A stretch of DNA of 64,000 nucleotides from Norana najaformis. Its lineage: Eukaryota; Annelida; Clitellata; Crassiclitellata; Hormogastridae. The stretch spans positions 36,134,424 to 36,198,423 of the forward strand of contig OZ029914.1 in assembly GCA_964023275.1 (NCBI GenBank), given 5' to 3'. A program made the translations under genes and the position numbers. A model generated the notes under the pieces. That model was not told the DNA's origin. It searched no databases and saw only the letters and a program-made list of their open reading frames with translations. Shown here one piece after another: positions 12,301-23,400 of this stretch. Every line of letters starts with the position of its first letter. The first letter of the stretch is position 1.

Positions 12301-13400
12301 CGGTTGGACGACATGCAGGCAATGCTATTTAGGCAGGCATAACTATTTCTCGCATTAACCAATTGCAATGTGTTTTAAGTGATGCAATTCGGCTGTATGC
12401 CTAGCTTTGGTCATATATACAGTTTTATGGGAGAAACTGCAATGGTAACCTCCAGTATGGGTAATTGGCTTAAGTCTGTTATATAAACTTTAAGTATGCA
12501 GTACGCAGAAACGCATTAAGCAAGAGATCTTAATACTTATGCGTAACTAATCTTGTAGGCTATGCTCCTCTTATTTTAGAAAGATATGTGCCTCGGTCTA
12601 ATATACACTTGTCTTAAGATCCCTTAAGATAATCTGATTGTTTCGCCAGCCTGGTTTCCACAGTCCAGCATCGGAGCCTTGCTGTGGTCGGCCCAACCTA
12701 CTGCATCAGATTACATAGCACCCTAAGATATGAGCTCCTTGGCCTCTCGTCGGCCTCTTTTCCGTAAGCTCTAGAAAACCTTTATGTTTAGTAGTACGTT
12801 TGTATCGTCAGGTCTAAAGAGACTCTCAGAAGTTTCAATTGAAGTGGAACAGCATAAATGTGTGATTACAACATCAAATACAGTTACAATAAGGGGGTCA
12901 GTAGGATCTGCGGAAATGCTAAAGCTTTCATAAGATAACCAACCAGAATTAGCGCTTGTGAATTATGAACAACTGATATCAGTTAGATTATATATCAGAT
13001 AGCGTATATATGTGAACATACATGTAAATATCAAAGGTGAAAATTTATGTAATAAACTCTTCAGAATATAAGTTTTGTTATAATGCACTCTACTATTGGT
13101 ACTGGTTGAAGATTTGCAACTATTAACTTAAAACTATTTTAAGAAGTTACGAAGTACAAAAGCGGAAAAGATCTATGTTTTTTTTCTTTAATGCTTAATT
13201 AATCAATTTATTTATATAGACACATACACTCATGCATGCATGCATGATTAATTTTTGCCTAATTATTTACTTGGTTACTTACATACTTACTTACTTAAGC
13301 ACTTACCTACACATTCACTTATTATTGCTCATACACGTCGTAATTCCGGGTAGTACTTACCGCTGCTTAATAGAACCAGATAAAGCTGACTGAAAATCAT
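5895..13400 (-). CDS. Gene A: secreted protein with two Methyltransf_FA-like domains and a PAN-like C-terminus
   Basis: Seven exons on the minus strand: 13361-13400, 10972-11164, 9612-9865, 8069-8092, 7317-7497, 6668-6906 and 5895-6211. They total 1248 nt (415 aa), all with GT/AG borders and matching phases. Exon 1 encodes MIFSQLYLVLLSS, a short signal peptide. Exons 2+3 and 5+6 each build one Methyltransf_FA-like beta domain; the W-x-SW-x-NG-x(5)-G-x-G signature is WISWTNGTIAVGTG in the first and WVSWKNGLIVFGFG in the second. Exon 4 is a 24-nt microexon between the domains. The last exon has eight cysteines in a PAN/apple-like pattern. Such domains are known from invertebrate secreted proteins; despite the name, methyltransferase activity is not implied and no function is assigned. 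In exon 2 the usual YEI motif is YGI. The C-terminus is eight residues longer than in C and D because of a 1-nt deletion. Confidence 0.85.
5901..5906 (-). terminator. AATAAA polyadenylation signal of gene A
   Basis: AATAAA on the minus strand lies within the last codons of the extended reading frame of gene A. The same signal is at 20411-20416 (B) and 34813-34818 (C). In C it falls 14 nt after the stop codon, in a normal 3' UTR position, which supports the C/D-type stop as the original one. Confidence 0.5.
8069..8092 (-). other. 24-nt microexon of gene A
   Basis: Read on the minus strand it is framed by TTTTAG upstream and GTAAAA downstream. It encodes CDPNICK plus two split codons (phase 1 on both sides), so inclusion or skipping keeps the frame. 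The same 24-nt exon is found at 22577-22600 (B), 36982-37005 (C) and 58329-58352 (D, encoding SDPTVCK). Conservation of length, phase and a D-P-x-x-C-K core across a diverged paralogue supports it as real. Confidence 0.8.
9283..9517 (-). mobile_element. tRNA-derived SINE in an intron of gene A
   Basis: On the minus strand the element starts near GGGATTCGGTGGTGTAGTGG (a Pol III A box TGGTGTAGTGG is contained) and has a B box GGTTCGAATC about 40 nt on. It has a non-tRNA body and ends in an (ATC)n tail (plus-strand GAT repeat at about 9283-9315). It is flanked by 9-bp direct repeats AGAAATATT at 9274-9282 and 9518-9526. Gene C has a single AGAAATATT at 38193-38201 and no element, the empty site. 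Confidence 0.88.
9960..10740 (+). pseudogene. GC-rich insert with CHCHD2/CHCHD10-like retropseudogene (in gene A intron)
   Basis: The plus frame from about 10344 to 10682 encodes a Pro-rich stretch, then a glycine/alanine segment with VVAGSAVGHRIG, then FETKQFMDCEQN and GFNEVLKD. This is the order and wording of the mitochondrial twin-CX9C protein CHCHD2/CHCHD10. Three of the four expected cysteines are gone (PY for PC, LRQGF for LCEGF, and the last Cys codon is TGA). There are no introns and a stop lies in the upstream frame, so it is an intronless, dead retrocopy. The insert is far richer in GC than its surroundings. Unit 3 has no trace of it. The 5' part (10057-10293) is an Arg-rich open frame I could not identify. 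Confidence 0.8.
10741..10862. repeat. GAT/AAT-type microsatellite
   Basis: Runs of GAT, AAT and ACT trinucleotides follow the retropseudogene. The unit 2 counterpart is at about 25241-25360 with different repeat counts. Confidence 0.8.
12221..12300. repeat. Four tandem copies of a 20-bp repeat (unit 1)
   Basis: The unit TATCAAATTACTCCTTAAAG is repeated four times, with the last copy altered at its end. Unit 2 has four copies (26702-26781), unit 3 only one (about 40396-40411). Confidence 0.9.
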
Positions 13401-13484
13401 CGCAGAAAAATTGCTCAGCTCCTGAAAACTAACGTTTCTAGAGAACTCGCTCGTGCAGTCTGCGATCTATCGAACACATATGAG

Positions 13485-13500
13485 GGTATTTATTAAAGAA
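13485..13500 (-). promoter_or_regulatory. Candidate TATA-like element upstream of gene A
   Basis: The minus strand reads TTTAATAAATACCC about 90 nt upstream of the gene A start codon. The same block is present upstream of B, and with one change upstream of C. The position fits a short 5' UTR, but AT-rich sequence makes chance matches likely; no initiator was identified. Confidence 0.2.
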
Positions 13501-14020
13501 TCCTTAGCAACTGTTGCCCCACGGCCTAATTCATTATCATGTGCTATAGCTAGTCAAATCGACAAACGTCCAATTCCAGTAACGACAGTCAGCACAATTG
13601 CTTTTGTATTTACGCCGTCAAATAAACTGGGTCTTTCAGAGCGACTAGATTATTGTCTAACACGATAGTTTGCCATATTTCTAACCAACTACTGCATTAA
13701 AGATAGTGAAGTCATCTCTTTGACGTGATGTTATACATGTATATGTTATATAACCTCCGTTCATTAATAAATAAATAATCGATTGAGTTAATACATGATG
13801 CATCATGTTTCGCCTGCAAATGATGACAAGAAGTTCAGAAGAGCAGAAGCGGAAAAGCTGTATTTGTTTATTAAGCAATTTATTTATTTTCATATTCACG
13901 TAAACTTGGTGCATCCATGCTTGCTTTATACCTATTTAGTTACCACTGACTGACTGACATACTTACCTACTTGCTTGTTTATAATTTCTCGTACTCTACG
14001 AAATTCTAGGTTGTTCTCAC

Positions 14021-14060
14021 CACTCCTTAATAGAACTAGATACTGTTATTCGAAAATCAT
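14021..14060 (-). pseudogene. Decayed duplicate of signal-peptide exon (gene A)
   Basis: The region about 14000-14325 is a diverged second copy of about 13345-13690, which contains exon 1 of gene A. It keeps the 40-nt exon with a GTGAGA donor, but the fifth codon is TAA (14046-14048), so it reads MIFE-stop. Equivalent pseudo-exons lie at 28507-28546 (unit 2) and 42291-42330 (unit 3, where the start codon is ATA). Confidence 0.75.
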
Positions 14061-15352
14061 CGCAGAAATATTGTTCAACTTCTGACAACAAATGTTTCTA
14101 CAGAACTCAAACATGCAGTACGCGAGCTACCGACCGCCAATGAATGAGGATGTTTAAGAATCCCTAGCAACTGTTGTCATTATCGTTTCTATAGCCAAAT
14201 CTATACAAAGCTCAATTCCAGTAACGATCGTCAACTGAGCAGCTTTTGTAATATCGTCGCTAGTTAAACTGAGGCTTACGTAGCTTCTAGACTATTGCCA
14301 AACACGATAGTGCGCCTCGTTCCTAACGGAACACTGCATTATTCGTAATGGAATTACCAGTTGCCGTGGTGTTCATAGTGGATTCACTTTATTCTCTGTA
14401 CAATTATAAACAAATGACCCACTAAATTAATATTTGATGCATGTATAGGCATTCTTATCATAGCAAGACCTTACATGTTTTTCATGTCCTTATTGGAAAG
14501 TGCAATAAGTAACTTCAATCGCGCTAGTGAAAACATTACTTTGGAGAAGGATTGTAGCGAAGAATAATTAAACAGTAAAAATTAGCATAATTGGTGGACG
14601 TTTAAAATAATCTATGCAATAATTTATATAATAAAATTTTTTACTAACTTACAACTATGTTAGAAAATAAACAGAAAATATTGTGTGTTAACGGCAATAA
14701 ACATGAGACAGATAAAACCGGAAAAATAAAGCTGTATTGTTACATTAATTCTGTGAAGCACTTTGCACTAGGGTATAAATATTATACGACGTCATTTGAA
14801 ACACACGTGTTTTTAATAAACCTTAAATCTATTAATCTAATCTAATCCAAAAACTTCTATAGCGATGTTAAAAAATGTTCAGGGCATCAGTCCTTGGTCG
14901 CTTTAAGTGAAAATCGCAATCAGATTCATTATCCGTTGGAGAAGCCTGGTCCAATACTGATAGGTCAGAGAAACCAGACGTTAGGCTACGGTTGGTAAGC
15001 AAGTTGAAACAGTTGCATCTTTAGTTTAGACCTTAATGATGTCAAAGACTTTTCTGCTAGCTAATCGCCAAGTCAAAGTTCAGAAACAAGTCTTAAATAA
15101 AATTTCATAAGTTTCTTCTCTCGTTATGTCTTTTCAACAGTCTTTTCAAACCGCCATAACTTCGACCCTTCTTAGACTGGTCATCCTGCCCCAAGTATAT
15201 TCAATTACGTCAGTAAGTGGGACCTGCCCACCCCTTGGTTCTGACAGAATTGACAGAACGAACTGAATTTTGCAGCGAATTCCACTGCTTTGTACCAGCT
15301 ATCAAGAAGGTCTAAGAGCCCAACATTGTTCGAGTACGGGGCACAGCAAGAG

Positions 15353-15646
15353 TCATTCTGTGTCGAATGATCGAGTGTAATATCTATTTTTATGAGTGAT
15401 GATTACAGAACGTAGATAGGTTGGCTGATTTAAATGTAATACTTTGTGAACCGTAAGACAGATTTTGACACGAATTCTTTGTTCACTGGGCAACCAGTGC
15501 AACGAATGTAATAATGGCTTAATGTGAAGGTATTTGGGTTTGTATGGCTTCGGCGAGAAAAATTTTTGCGATTTGTAGTTTGTGGAGATCTTCCTTATTG
15601 ATAACAATAAGAAGTAGTTACAGTAGTTAAGTCTGCTGGAAATCAA
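15353..15646 (-). mobile_element. LINE fragment, RT C-terminal region (unit 1)
   Basis: The frame carries SSRLNYCN and LHSLHWLPSEQRIRVKI, the conserved post-catalytic blocks of CR1-like non-LTR reverse transcriptases. No catalytic motifs are present, so it is truncated. The unit 2 copy is at 29829-30122. Confidence 0.75.
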
Positions 15647-16373
15647 TGCATTAGCTTAAGACAGCTTGAGGCAAAAGAGATCTGACTGTACAAAATTCAG
15701 CTGGTATGCATATGGCGTGAAGATAGTTCGAAAATGACACGGTGAAATCAAAAATTACGCCCAAACTGTATGTGTATTCAGTGCGGTTAATAAGCAATCC
15801 GTCAAACTTAAAGTTTAATGGTTTTGAGATCAGCGATATATTGATCGATTTTCTTTATTATACAGACTAGAATACAAACACCAGCAAATAACACCGTATC
15901 CATGGATGGCTGCGTTCTCACTTGGCCCAACCGCCGTTATTTCAATATTATGAGCGAACTTGAATCAGTCTTTACAAATGCCCTGCGCGAGTTGTAACGT
16001 CGAAATAAAGAGTAGGCAATATATTGAGTTGTCAAGCTTCTAACTGATACGCGTTTCTGCGTTGTCAAAACATAAAGCGCGTGAAAATCGGTCAAAAATA
16101 ACTGTAAAGAAAGGAGACATTATGCATTATTTATATCTTTTGTCCTAAGAACGCTTTTTGTCAAGTGTGAACGTTCTAACTGTAAAAAGGCAGACTTTTC
16201 GATAAAACTTCGTGAAATGAGCCGTGTTGCTTAACCGGTTGAGGCAAGTGGATTGTTAACTGGTCCGAAACAAACATGCATCGACAAGTCGTGAAAGGTG
16301 TACATGTAGTTTGTTGATAGAGACTCTAAGGTAATCCGATCGATCACAAGCTTCTGTGGACGGGTGCATCCAC

Positions 16374-16439
16374 GATTAAATCAAAAGTATCAAATTTTAA
16401 ACCCGATTGGTTTAAAATTTTATACTTTTGATTTAATTG
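16374..16439. repeat. Near-perfect palindrome, about 28-bp arms (unit 1)
   Basis: ATTAAATCAAAAGTAT and the following AAATTTTAAAC pair with their reverse complements across a loop of about 7-9 nt (CCGATTGG). The unit 2 copy is at about 30853-30915. It could be the core of a foldback element or MITE; no target duplication was identified. Confidence 0.7.
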
Positions 16440-17026
16440 TTCATGGATTTTAGTCGTGCAAGATGGTCAAATAAGCCATTTCTTAAATTTCCTAAAATTT
16501 TGGCCGTCCAAAAAACTTGATCGACAGTGCATCACGTGATGGCTTTCGATACCAGTTGGAAGTGCATCATACTCATTCACTGTCCAAGTCTAGTCCCGAC
16601 ATAAAACGCAAATCAATAACTATATCAATATCCATAATTAAATCGTTAATTATTGTAATTACTTCATGCGTTTGCCTTTATATCGAGGACTCTCTAGGTC
16701 TCTAGGTTATTTGACACCGGTGGATCACCTGGTCGAGGCAGTTCTGATGTCCGGATCCCTGAGGCCAAAGACTATCACTTTTGGGATCTGTGTAAATTCA
16801 ATGAGACCATGTAGGTGTGTCTCCTCAAACGGTGACTCTTGACTGCTATGTCGATGGATACAAGTATCATATAATAGAGTATTTTCCAAACATATTTCAC
16901 GTTCTCGATTCGTTTTTCTTTATTTCGGAAAAATGTGATGGTTTCTAGGGGCTCAGCCCCGGACCATACTTAGAAAATTTGCTACGCTTCTTCAGCAACC
17001 TCGTTGTTAAGGGCTCCTTGATGAGT

Positions 17027-17095
17027 TCGGCGCTTGATTGGTCTAATCGTACCACGCTTGGTCTGTAATCGAAAGATTGTGGGTTCGGGGCCGCC
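17027..17095 (+). mobile_element. Possible tRNA-derived SINE head (unit 1)
   Basis: The stretch GCGCTTGATTGGTCTAATCG ... CTTGGTCTGTAATCGAAAG ... GTGGGTTCGGGGCC resembles a tRNA with a D-arm, an anticodon arm and a T-arm/B box. The unit 2 copy is at about 31500-31570. Stem pairing is imperfect, so a relic is more likely than a working tRNA. Confidence 0.4.
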
Positions 17096-17130
17096 GAGTG
17101 GACTTGTGTAACAAGTTGTTTTCACATGTG

Positions 17131-17854
17131 CAGGGATGGGCAGTAACTTAATTGATATAATTGAAATTACGTAATTTCAATCAAAATTGTAATTGGTAAT
17201 TAGTATTTTGTTACTCTGCGTCAAGGTAATTTGTAATCTGTAATTGAATTACATTTTCTCATGTAATTTGTAATTTCAAAATACATACTGTAAAATCGAA
17301 TTACTTTCATTACTTTAGTCATGTTCAATTCAAATTCCTTATGTGTTGAAAATTCCTCTTACTTATTTTATAAATAAAATAGCAGGGAACCAGCGTGGCA
17401 GTTAAAGTTAAAGCAAGCGTGTAAACAGTTGATCCGGCCTTGTATGGTGCTCTTGTGGCAAGTTTGTTTATTTTTGTTGCATCTGAAACCGATAATTGCG
17501 GAGCATGTAGCCACGTGTACTAGTTTTGTTGAGAAAACATATGTAGGCAATGTTGGATGGCTTGTTTTTTGATATAATAGAGCGTGAGAATGGTGAAAGT
17601 AATGAAAGAGGTTATAAAGTGAAGGCAGTATGCAAACACTGGTGTAAAGAAAGCATGTGTTTCCTGTTTCAAATTTATGACCCCATTGCTCAAAGTAATT
17701 TGTAATTTTAGTATTTTGAAATTACGTAATTTGTAATTTGTATTTTCAATTGAAATTCTAAAGTAATTTGTAATTGGTAATTCAATTACATCTATAAAAG
17801 TAATGTGTATTTTGTAATTCAATTACATTTTACTGTGTAAATTGCCAATCCCTG
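17131..17854. mobile_element. hAT-type MITE (unit 1)
   Basis: It begins CAGGGATGGGCAGTAA and ends TTGCCAATCCCTG, imperfect terminal inverted repeats of the hAT kind. It is flanked by 8-bp target duplications CACATGTG (17123-17130) and CATATGTG (17855-17862), differing at one base. Both halves are dense in GTAATTTGTAATT-like runs. There is no transposase, so it is a non-autonomous element. Confidence 0.82.
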
Positions 17855-17944
17855 CATATGTGTCACAGTCACAAAGCAGTATAAGTGAGTGCCGGCGTAA
17901 GCTATAAAGTAAAACGCAAAGTCCTGCGACGCACTGGCTCCGTT

Positions 17945-18660
17945 CAATGACTTGCTTCGGGAGGGCATTATGTTGCCTTCTCAAAAGCGCTTCATTGTAC
18001 TTCTTTCCTTAAAGCACGATGCACTCGATCCAGGCGACAGGGCAAACAATCGACCTATATCTAATATGGTACTTTTGCACAAAATTATGGAAAAATTTGT
18101 TGTTTCTCAAATAGCGCTGTATGTAAATTCTGACAATTTTCTCCATGGAAAACCAATCTACTGAGTCCCTCTTGCTTCCGCCTTATTTCAGAAGCCATGG
18201 CACCATGGACAATGCCCAAATTACCTTTCTGCTTCTGCTTGATGTCAGTGCGGTCTTTAACGCGGTCGATCGCGATACTTACTCACCGAGTATCCATTTC
18301 ATTCGGAATATCTGACAAGTCGCTTAACTGGGTTCAATCCTTTTGGTACGTTATCCACTGTCTTTGGGTCTACTCTATCCCGCTGAACTGCCACCCCATT
18401 GGCCTATGGCAGGGCCCCGTTCTCGGCCCACTGCTCTACATCTTCTACACTGCAGATATTGAAGCTGAGCTGGCCTTCAGTGGTGCTCTGACCCCAACTC
18501 TAGGCAGATGATATTCAGGCCTATATGCCCTGCAAGGCATCTGATGCACTTACTGCAGTGGCTAAAATGCAGCGGGCTATGGTGGCGCGTGAAACTTGTA
18601 TGTCCAAATTTCTCAACGTAAATCCATCTAAAACGCAGCCTATATGGCTAGGAAATAGGC
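17945..18660 (+). mobile_element. Decayed LINE reverse transcriptase (unit 1 end)
   Basis: Broken frames carry LPSQKRFIVLLSLK, DPGDRANNRPISN, FGISDKSLNW, GPVLGPLLYIFYTADI and, after a frameshift, ADDIQAY, in the correct order for CR1/L2-like RT. Many stops and frameshifts make it dead. It stops abruptly at the unit joint (18668), after a residue block equivalent to the RT thumb. Confidence 0.8.
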
Positions 18661-20404
18661 AACAACCATGAATCCAGGTGTGCCAAGCGAAAGCGACAAT
18701 TTCTTGCGAATAATGTCCCTATAGTGATAGCTTTTCCGGCTGTTAGATTGTTGTGTTTACGATGCAGCTGAAAGGTCGTTCAACCCGAAGATCACATTAG
18801 GTATATGAGAGTTAATGTCGACAGAAGCATGCAATAAGTGACCGTTTCCCAGAATAGTCCAGAATGCACTGTTAATGTGTAATGCATACCTGGGAAATTC
18901 CAGTCAGGTGCATGTACGTCGCTATGATGGCTATCCCTTGTGGATATCATCATATGGTCTGGTCAAGCAGTGGGTGCTCAGCAACAGGCAGGCGTTGCCT
19001 TGGCCCTGAACTACGTAGTAGCTGGTATCTTGAGGTCCTAGTGCCCATTTAGAGACAGGACCTGATGGCAAACTTCAGCAGAAACCGTAATAGACCCCTG
19101 CCAGGAACCTAATGCATCCAGCTCACAAACAGGTTGCGGGAAGTAAGATGGAATGGTTGGAGCATACCTTGGGTCGAACGAGCCTAACATCATATGGCAA
19201 CCGGTAGTGACTGTATTAATTATTTATTGGTATTAAAATAAAGCTACTTGAGTTAGAAACTGATGTCTTAGTCCTACAGATCTCAGTATCGATAGTCTGG
19301 TAGAAAGTAAAGACGAAAATAAAAGATACAACAGCGACAGATATAAATGCTGTGAACCGATAAAATGCTGTATAGTAATTTGCGGTAACATTCAATCAAC
19401 TTTGACAAAATCAGGAAATTCATTAACTTGGCTTGTTGGCCTGATAAAAAGCTAAAAATTACTTGTGAGTGATGATGCAAAAGTTAAACTGCAAATAGTA
19501 TTCAGTTTAATTGTAGGCCTAAATCTCATTTGCATTGCTGCAAACTATTTAGACAATTAGTTAGATGTGTTGGTAATTGATGTACAACCCACAATAATAC
19601 ACGCTAACAGAATAAATATAAATGTACAAATGCAGGTAGTAGCATCAAAATAAGTGGTAAGTTATACCTGTTCGTGTGATGTTGTTGCATTACGCAGGGA
19701 TAAGCCAGGTGGATTAAGTGGATCGAGGCCTTAGTTATATAACACGGAGAACATTGCATCTACGCTGTGCAGCCCCACAGAGGTCGGGTTGCACTCGTGG
19801 TAACTCAATATGAACTCATTATTTCGACTTTATCCAATTAACACACGAATATTAAATAGTGAGTAATTTAATTTTAATCAAAACATTGGAAGAGAGTTGC
19901 ATGTAAACACCGAACATGCCTGCTTGGGTGAAAATACGTTTTATTCAATAGGTTTTGTCCTGATTCTTCCAATCCGCAGCCTTTCCAATTCTCTCGAGCT
20001 AAGCACGACCCGCAACTGATCCTCTCTCTCAGTCCCTCTGTGGATTCGTGGTGACCGGATTTTCTTTCAGATTAATTTGTAAGGATACAGTTTGAGACTG
20101 TGAATTGTTATTGGGCAAAAGTGGCGACAACTCACAAAATACACATCTTCAGTTTAATCAGCTGAAGGCAATAGTAGACCAACAGCAACTTTTAAACATA
20201 TGATTTCACGTTAGGTAGCTATTTCTAATAAGTGTTATTTAGCTACTTTTATTCATTCAACTATTTCTAAAAGTTAGGATAAATCTATGAAAGATGACCT
20301 GCTTTTGTCAATCATCATGCAACAGCTTTAAAGTCACAGCCTTGGAAACGTCCTTTGCGTCTTTTGAAATCTCTAAAATGACTAGATGCGTTTTGATTCA
20401 AAGT

Positions 20405-23400
20405 CTACAATTTATTTGGCGTTTGACCATCAGCTGATATTTCCCAGTAGCTTGATCCGGGTTCATACTGATAAAGGAAACTTGAAGGCGGCGTTCCTGG
20501 CTTGGCTTGAAGTTCGCAGATGCATGAAGTTCCGTTGACCGTTGGTTTGCGCAGACAAAAAGCTGTGCATTGGTTATTCTGAGTGCAAGAATTCGAGCAC
20601 TTCAGGACGCTGCATTCGCTGTTAGTTAGATTCTGTAGAACAGCTCCACTTGCGCACATCTCCGATCCATGTTTCTTGAACTGGATCCAGTTATAATCAA
20701 CTCTGACTTTGCGCTGCAGCTCTTTAGTTCAACAGTTACAGAACCTCTCAGGTTAATCAACTTAAGTACTTACTGACACGACTAAATCACACTTAATGGT
20801 ATACATTATTTATCCTACGTTACAGGATTTCGACCAAGCCACCTGTTTCTCTAGATAGAACATTAGCTTGGGCTTATTTGCTGCATGCAACCGTGCTGAT
20901 AACCTTCCAAAGTCGTGAAGACGATAAATCTAAACTACCGTATAAAATATGATTATTTTACTATTTTATAGATAATTAGTTATATAAAAAACAAATATTA
21001 AAGAAATTGCTTACGCATAATAACACCTTATATCTGTAACGATTCAACATACTTCATCAATAAAAAAGTAGATGTTTTTAATGACATAATGACTGTCCAT
21101 TTCCCTGATCTATTTTACCCAAAATATAGGAAAATGAAGTGAAAGAATTTCATAACAGGTATCAAAACTTATACAAACTTGTAACTCCGACGTAGTAACG
21201 GAATGGAACAGTCAATGTTCCCTCGACTCGCACAGTGGCATTGTGAATTTCTATGGGCTGTTGCCTGTTGTGGACTATAAGTGATCCTTTTCCAATGTCC
21301 TTGCCGAAACCAAAGACGATCAACCCATTCTTCCACGAAACCCAGTAGTATCCTGGCGATCCAACATCTGGCGGCTTTGCATTTTTTGCAGAATAGTAAG
21401 CCACCGCCGCTCCATTTCTAAATGAGTCAAAATGTATTTAACATCAATTCGAATAGGCAATGTTTAGGTATGTCTTAACTTTGCACTTAGGCTATTGCTG
21501 AAAGTTCATCTGGTATGATAATATTACAGATTTACGCGTCTAACGGGATTTTGTAAATTATTTGAATCTAGGTATTTCAAACTATCGACAGAGAATATTG
21601 TTAATGCTTGAGTGCCATGGATTTCTTATCCAAAGCAGACTTGTGAAAAGACATACTTTCTTTTCGATGCTGCATAGACGTAAATGTAAAAAAATTAACT
21701 ATAAATAGAACCTAGACCTATTAGCCGGAGGAGGGAGGGGTGAGAAAGAGCATTTGAAAATCAGAACAGGAGCTAATTGTAATCTACTCAATCTGTTGAA
21801 TTTAATTCACATTTATGCTGCTCACTCATATATTCGGATTTTAGGAGGGGTGTATTCGATCTTGTAGCTAATCTGATTCGAAAGTAGAGCAATATATTTG
21901 AAGCTCTTGTAGTTATTCACTTGGAATTTAAACGACGTTCTTCCGACGAAAGTAGCTTTTAAGTCAACTACTTGAACTGTTCCAGATGGCGCAGGAAAGG
22001 TAACATCTGCGACAAATGATAACGCCAAGACAATTCAAAGTAAGATGACGTTTAATCTCTTCAACTTCCATCCCATCCTCTGGATCACTCTTGGTGTGAT
22101 CATAATATCCCGAATGAATGAATGAATGAATGAATGCTTTCATATATTATCAATAAACGAAGAAAGTGTGGAAGGAAATAAAGAATTGAGTATCAGTAAC
22201 GTTGATATAGTGTTTGAGACAGCAACGAAACATTAACAGTTTGATGCACACAGAGAAAAGTAAGAGGCCAAGACAATCTCTGCCAGCATACTTGTTTCGC
22301 AGATCTGTGTGTAAACATTTCTACTTCCTTGAAAGTATCTGCAACTACTCGATCAGGTTTAATGGCTTGAAATATATGCCTTCAGCCATTCCTTATAAGA
22401 CTAAAGAGTTCAAATGTCAGTTTTTGTTAGGTTATGCAGCACATCATGTATAAAGCTGCAATACAAGGCGAGTATTCGAAAACAGTCCCTGTAAAATACC
22501 CCAAGATTCCCTATTTTCTTAGCAGCTTTAGAAAGTGTGTAAAGAGCGAATTTCGAAATTCAAAGTGGTGTTTTACCTTTGCAGATATTTGGATCGCAAA
22601 CTAAAAGTTAATGAACACGATAACGTTGATTTAAAATAAATTGTAGAAACAATGAAAATAAGTAAATGCACATTGATCCGGTCAATACAACACGCTACAT
22701 TTTTGCCTGCATTTCAGGCGGAAAGCGAACGTTGATCCACTTTTCAGATTTGAATTTAGTGGAGTAACAGGTGTTTGAAATAGAACTCTGTAATTATACC
22801 TAGTAGGTACATATGTCGAAAACTCTGACCTATTATTATTGCTAGATAGCCTACTTTGTGGGTTTTAGATGTAGCAATATTGATGTTAAAAAAGCGAGAG
22901 TGACAATTTTGAATTCTTCCCTGACTTATGACAGCCAATAGGATTTAGACAGTTTTCGTATTATAAATACTGGAATCGTTGATTTAATCTATAACTCAAA
23001 AACTGTGAAGGTTTTTTAAAGTTTTATTAATTACTAATTGTGCTTGATCTTCTAAGACTCGCAAAATCAAACTAGAAATATATGTATAAAATACGTGACC
23101 TATCGTCTTTACTGCAGTTAGAAAATGTACACTAGCCATCCGATGACTTACTTATATCATTATCGAACACTTCTTGTAAAGGTGAAGAGTATGCATTCTC
23201 TGTAGATAGAAGAGATAACAGCATAAAACAGACTATGTACATCAAAATGTATAAATTGTACACTTTCAGTACAAGATTTTCACCAAGTGATTGTAAAAGG
23301 ACGTCGTGAGCTCCTTGTAGACTACTCCAGTTTTGCTAAGCTTGCGGCTGCGCCCTTAGTACCTCAACTTCCGTCTTTAGGTAAGGTGGGTTTTTATAGC

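Larger units (their letters stand above)
664..18668. repeat. Tandem unit 1 of a 14.4-kb segmental duplication (carries gene A)
   Basis: Nearly all of this stretch can be matched base by base to 18669-33067, and up to about 14525 also to 33068-42805. It is about 18.0 kb rather than 14.4 kb because it alone carries a decayed DNA transposon (about 1585-4288) and a LINE fragment (about 4704-5385). It contains gene A, a SINE, a CHCHD-like retropseudogene, a LINE RT relic and an hAT-type MITE. Confidence 0.9.

Noticed and set aside
13453-13668. Plus-strand 71-aa frame upstream of gene A, also in unit 2
   Set aside because: It overlaps the likely promoter and first-exon flank; unit 3 does not keep the frame and no domain is visible.
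17020-17100. Functional tRNA gene
   Set aside because: Arms pair imperfectly and no acceptor stem closes; treated as a SINE head relic at low confidence.
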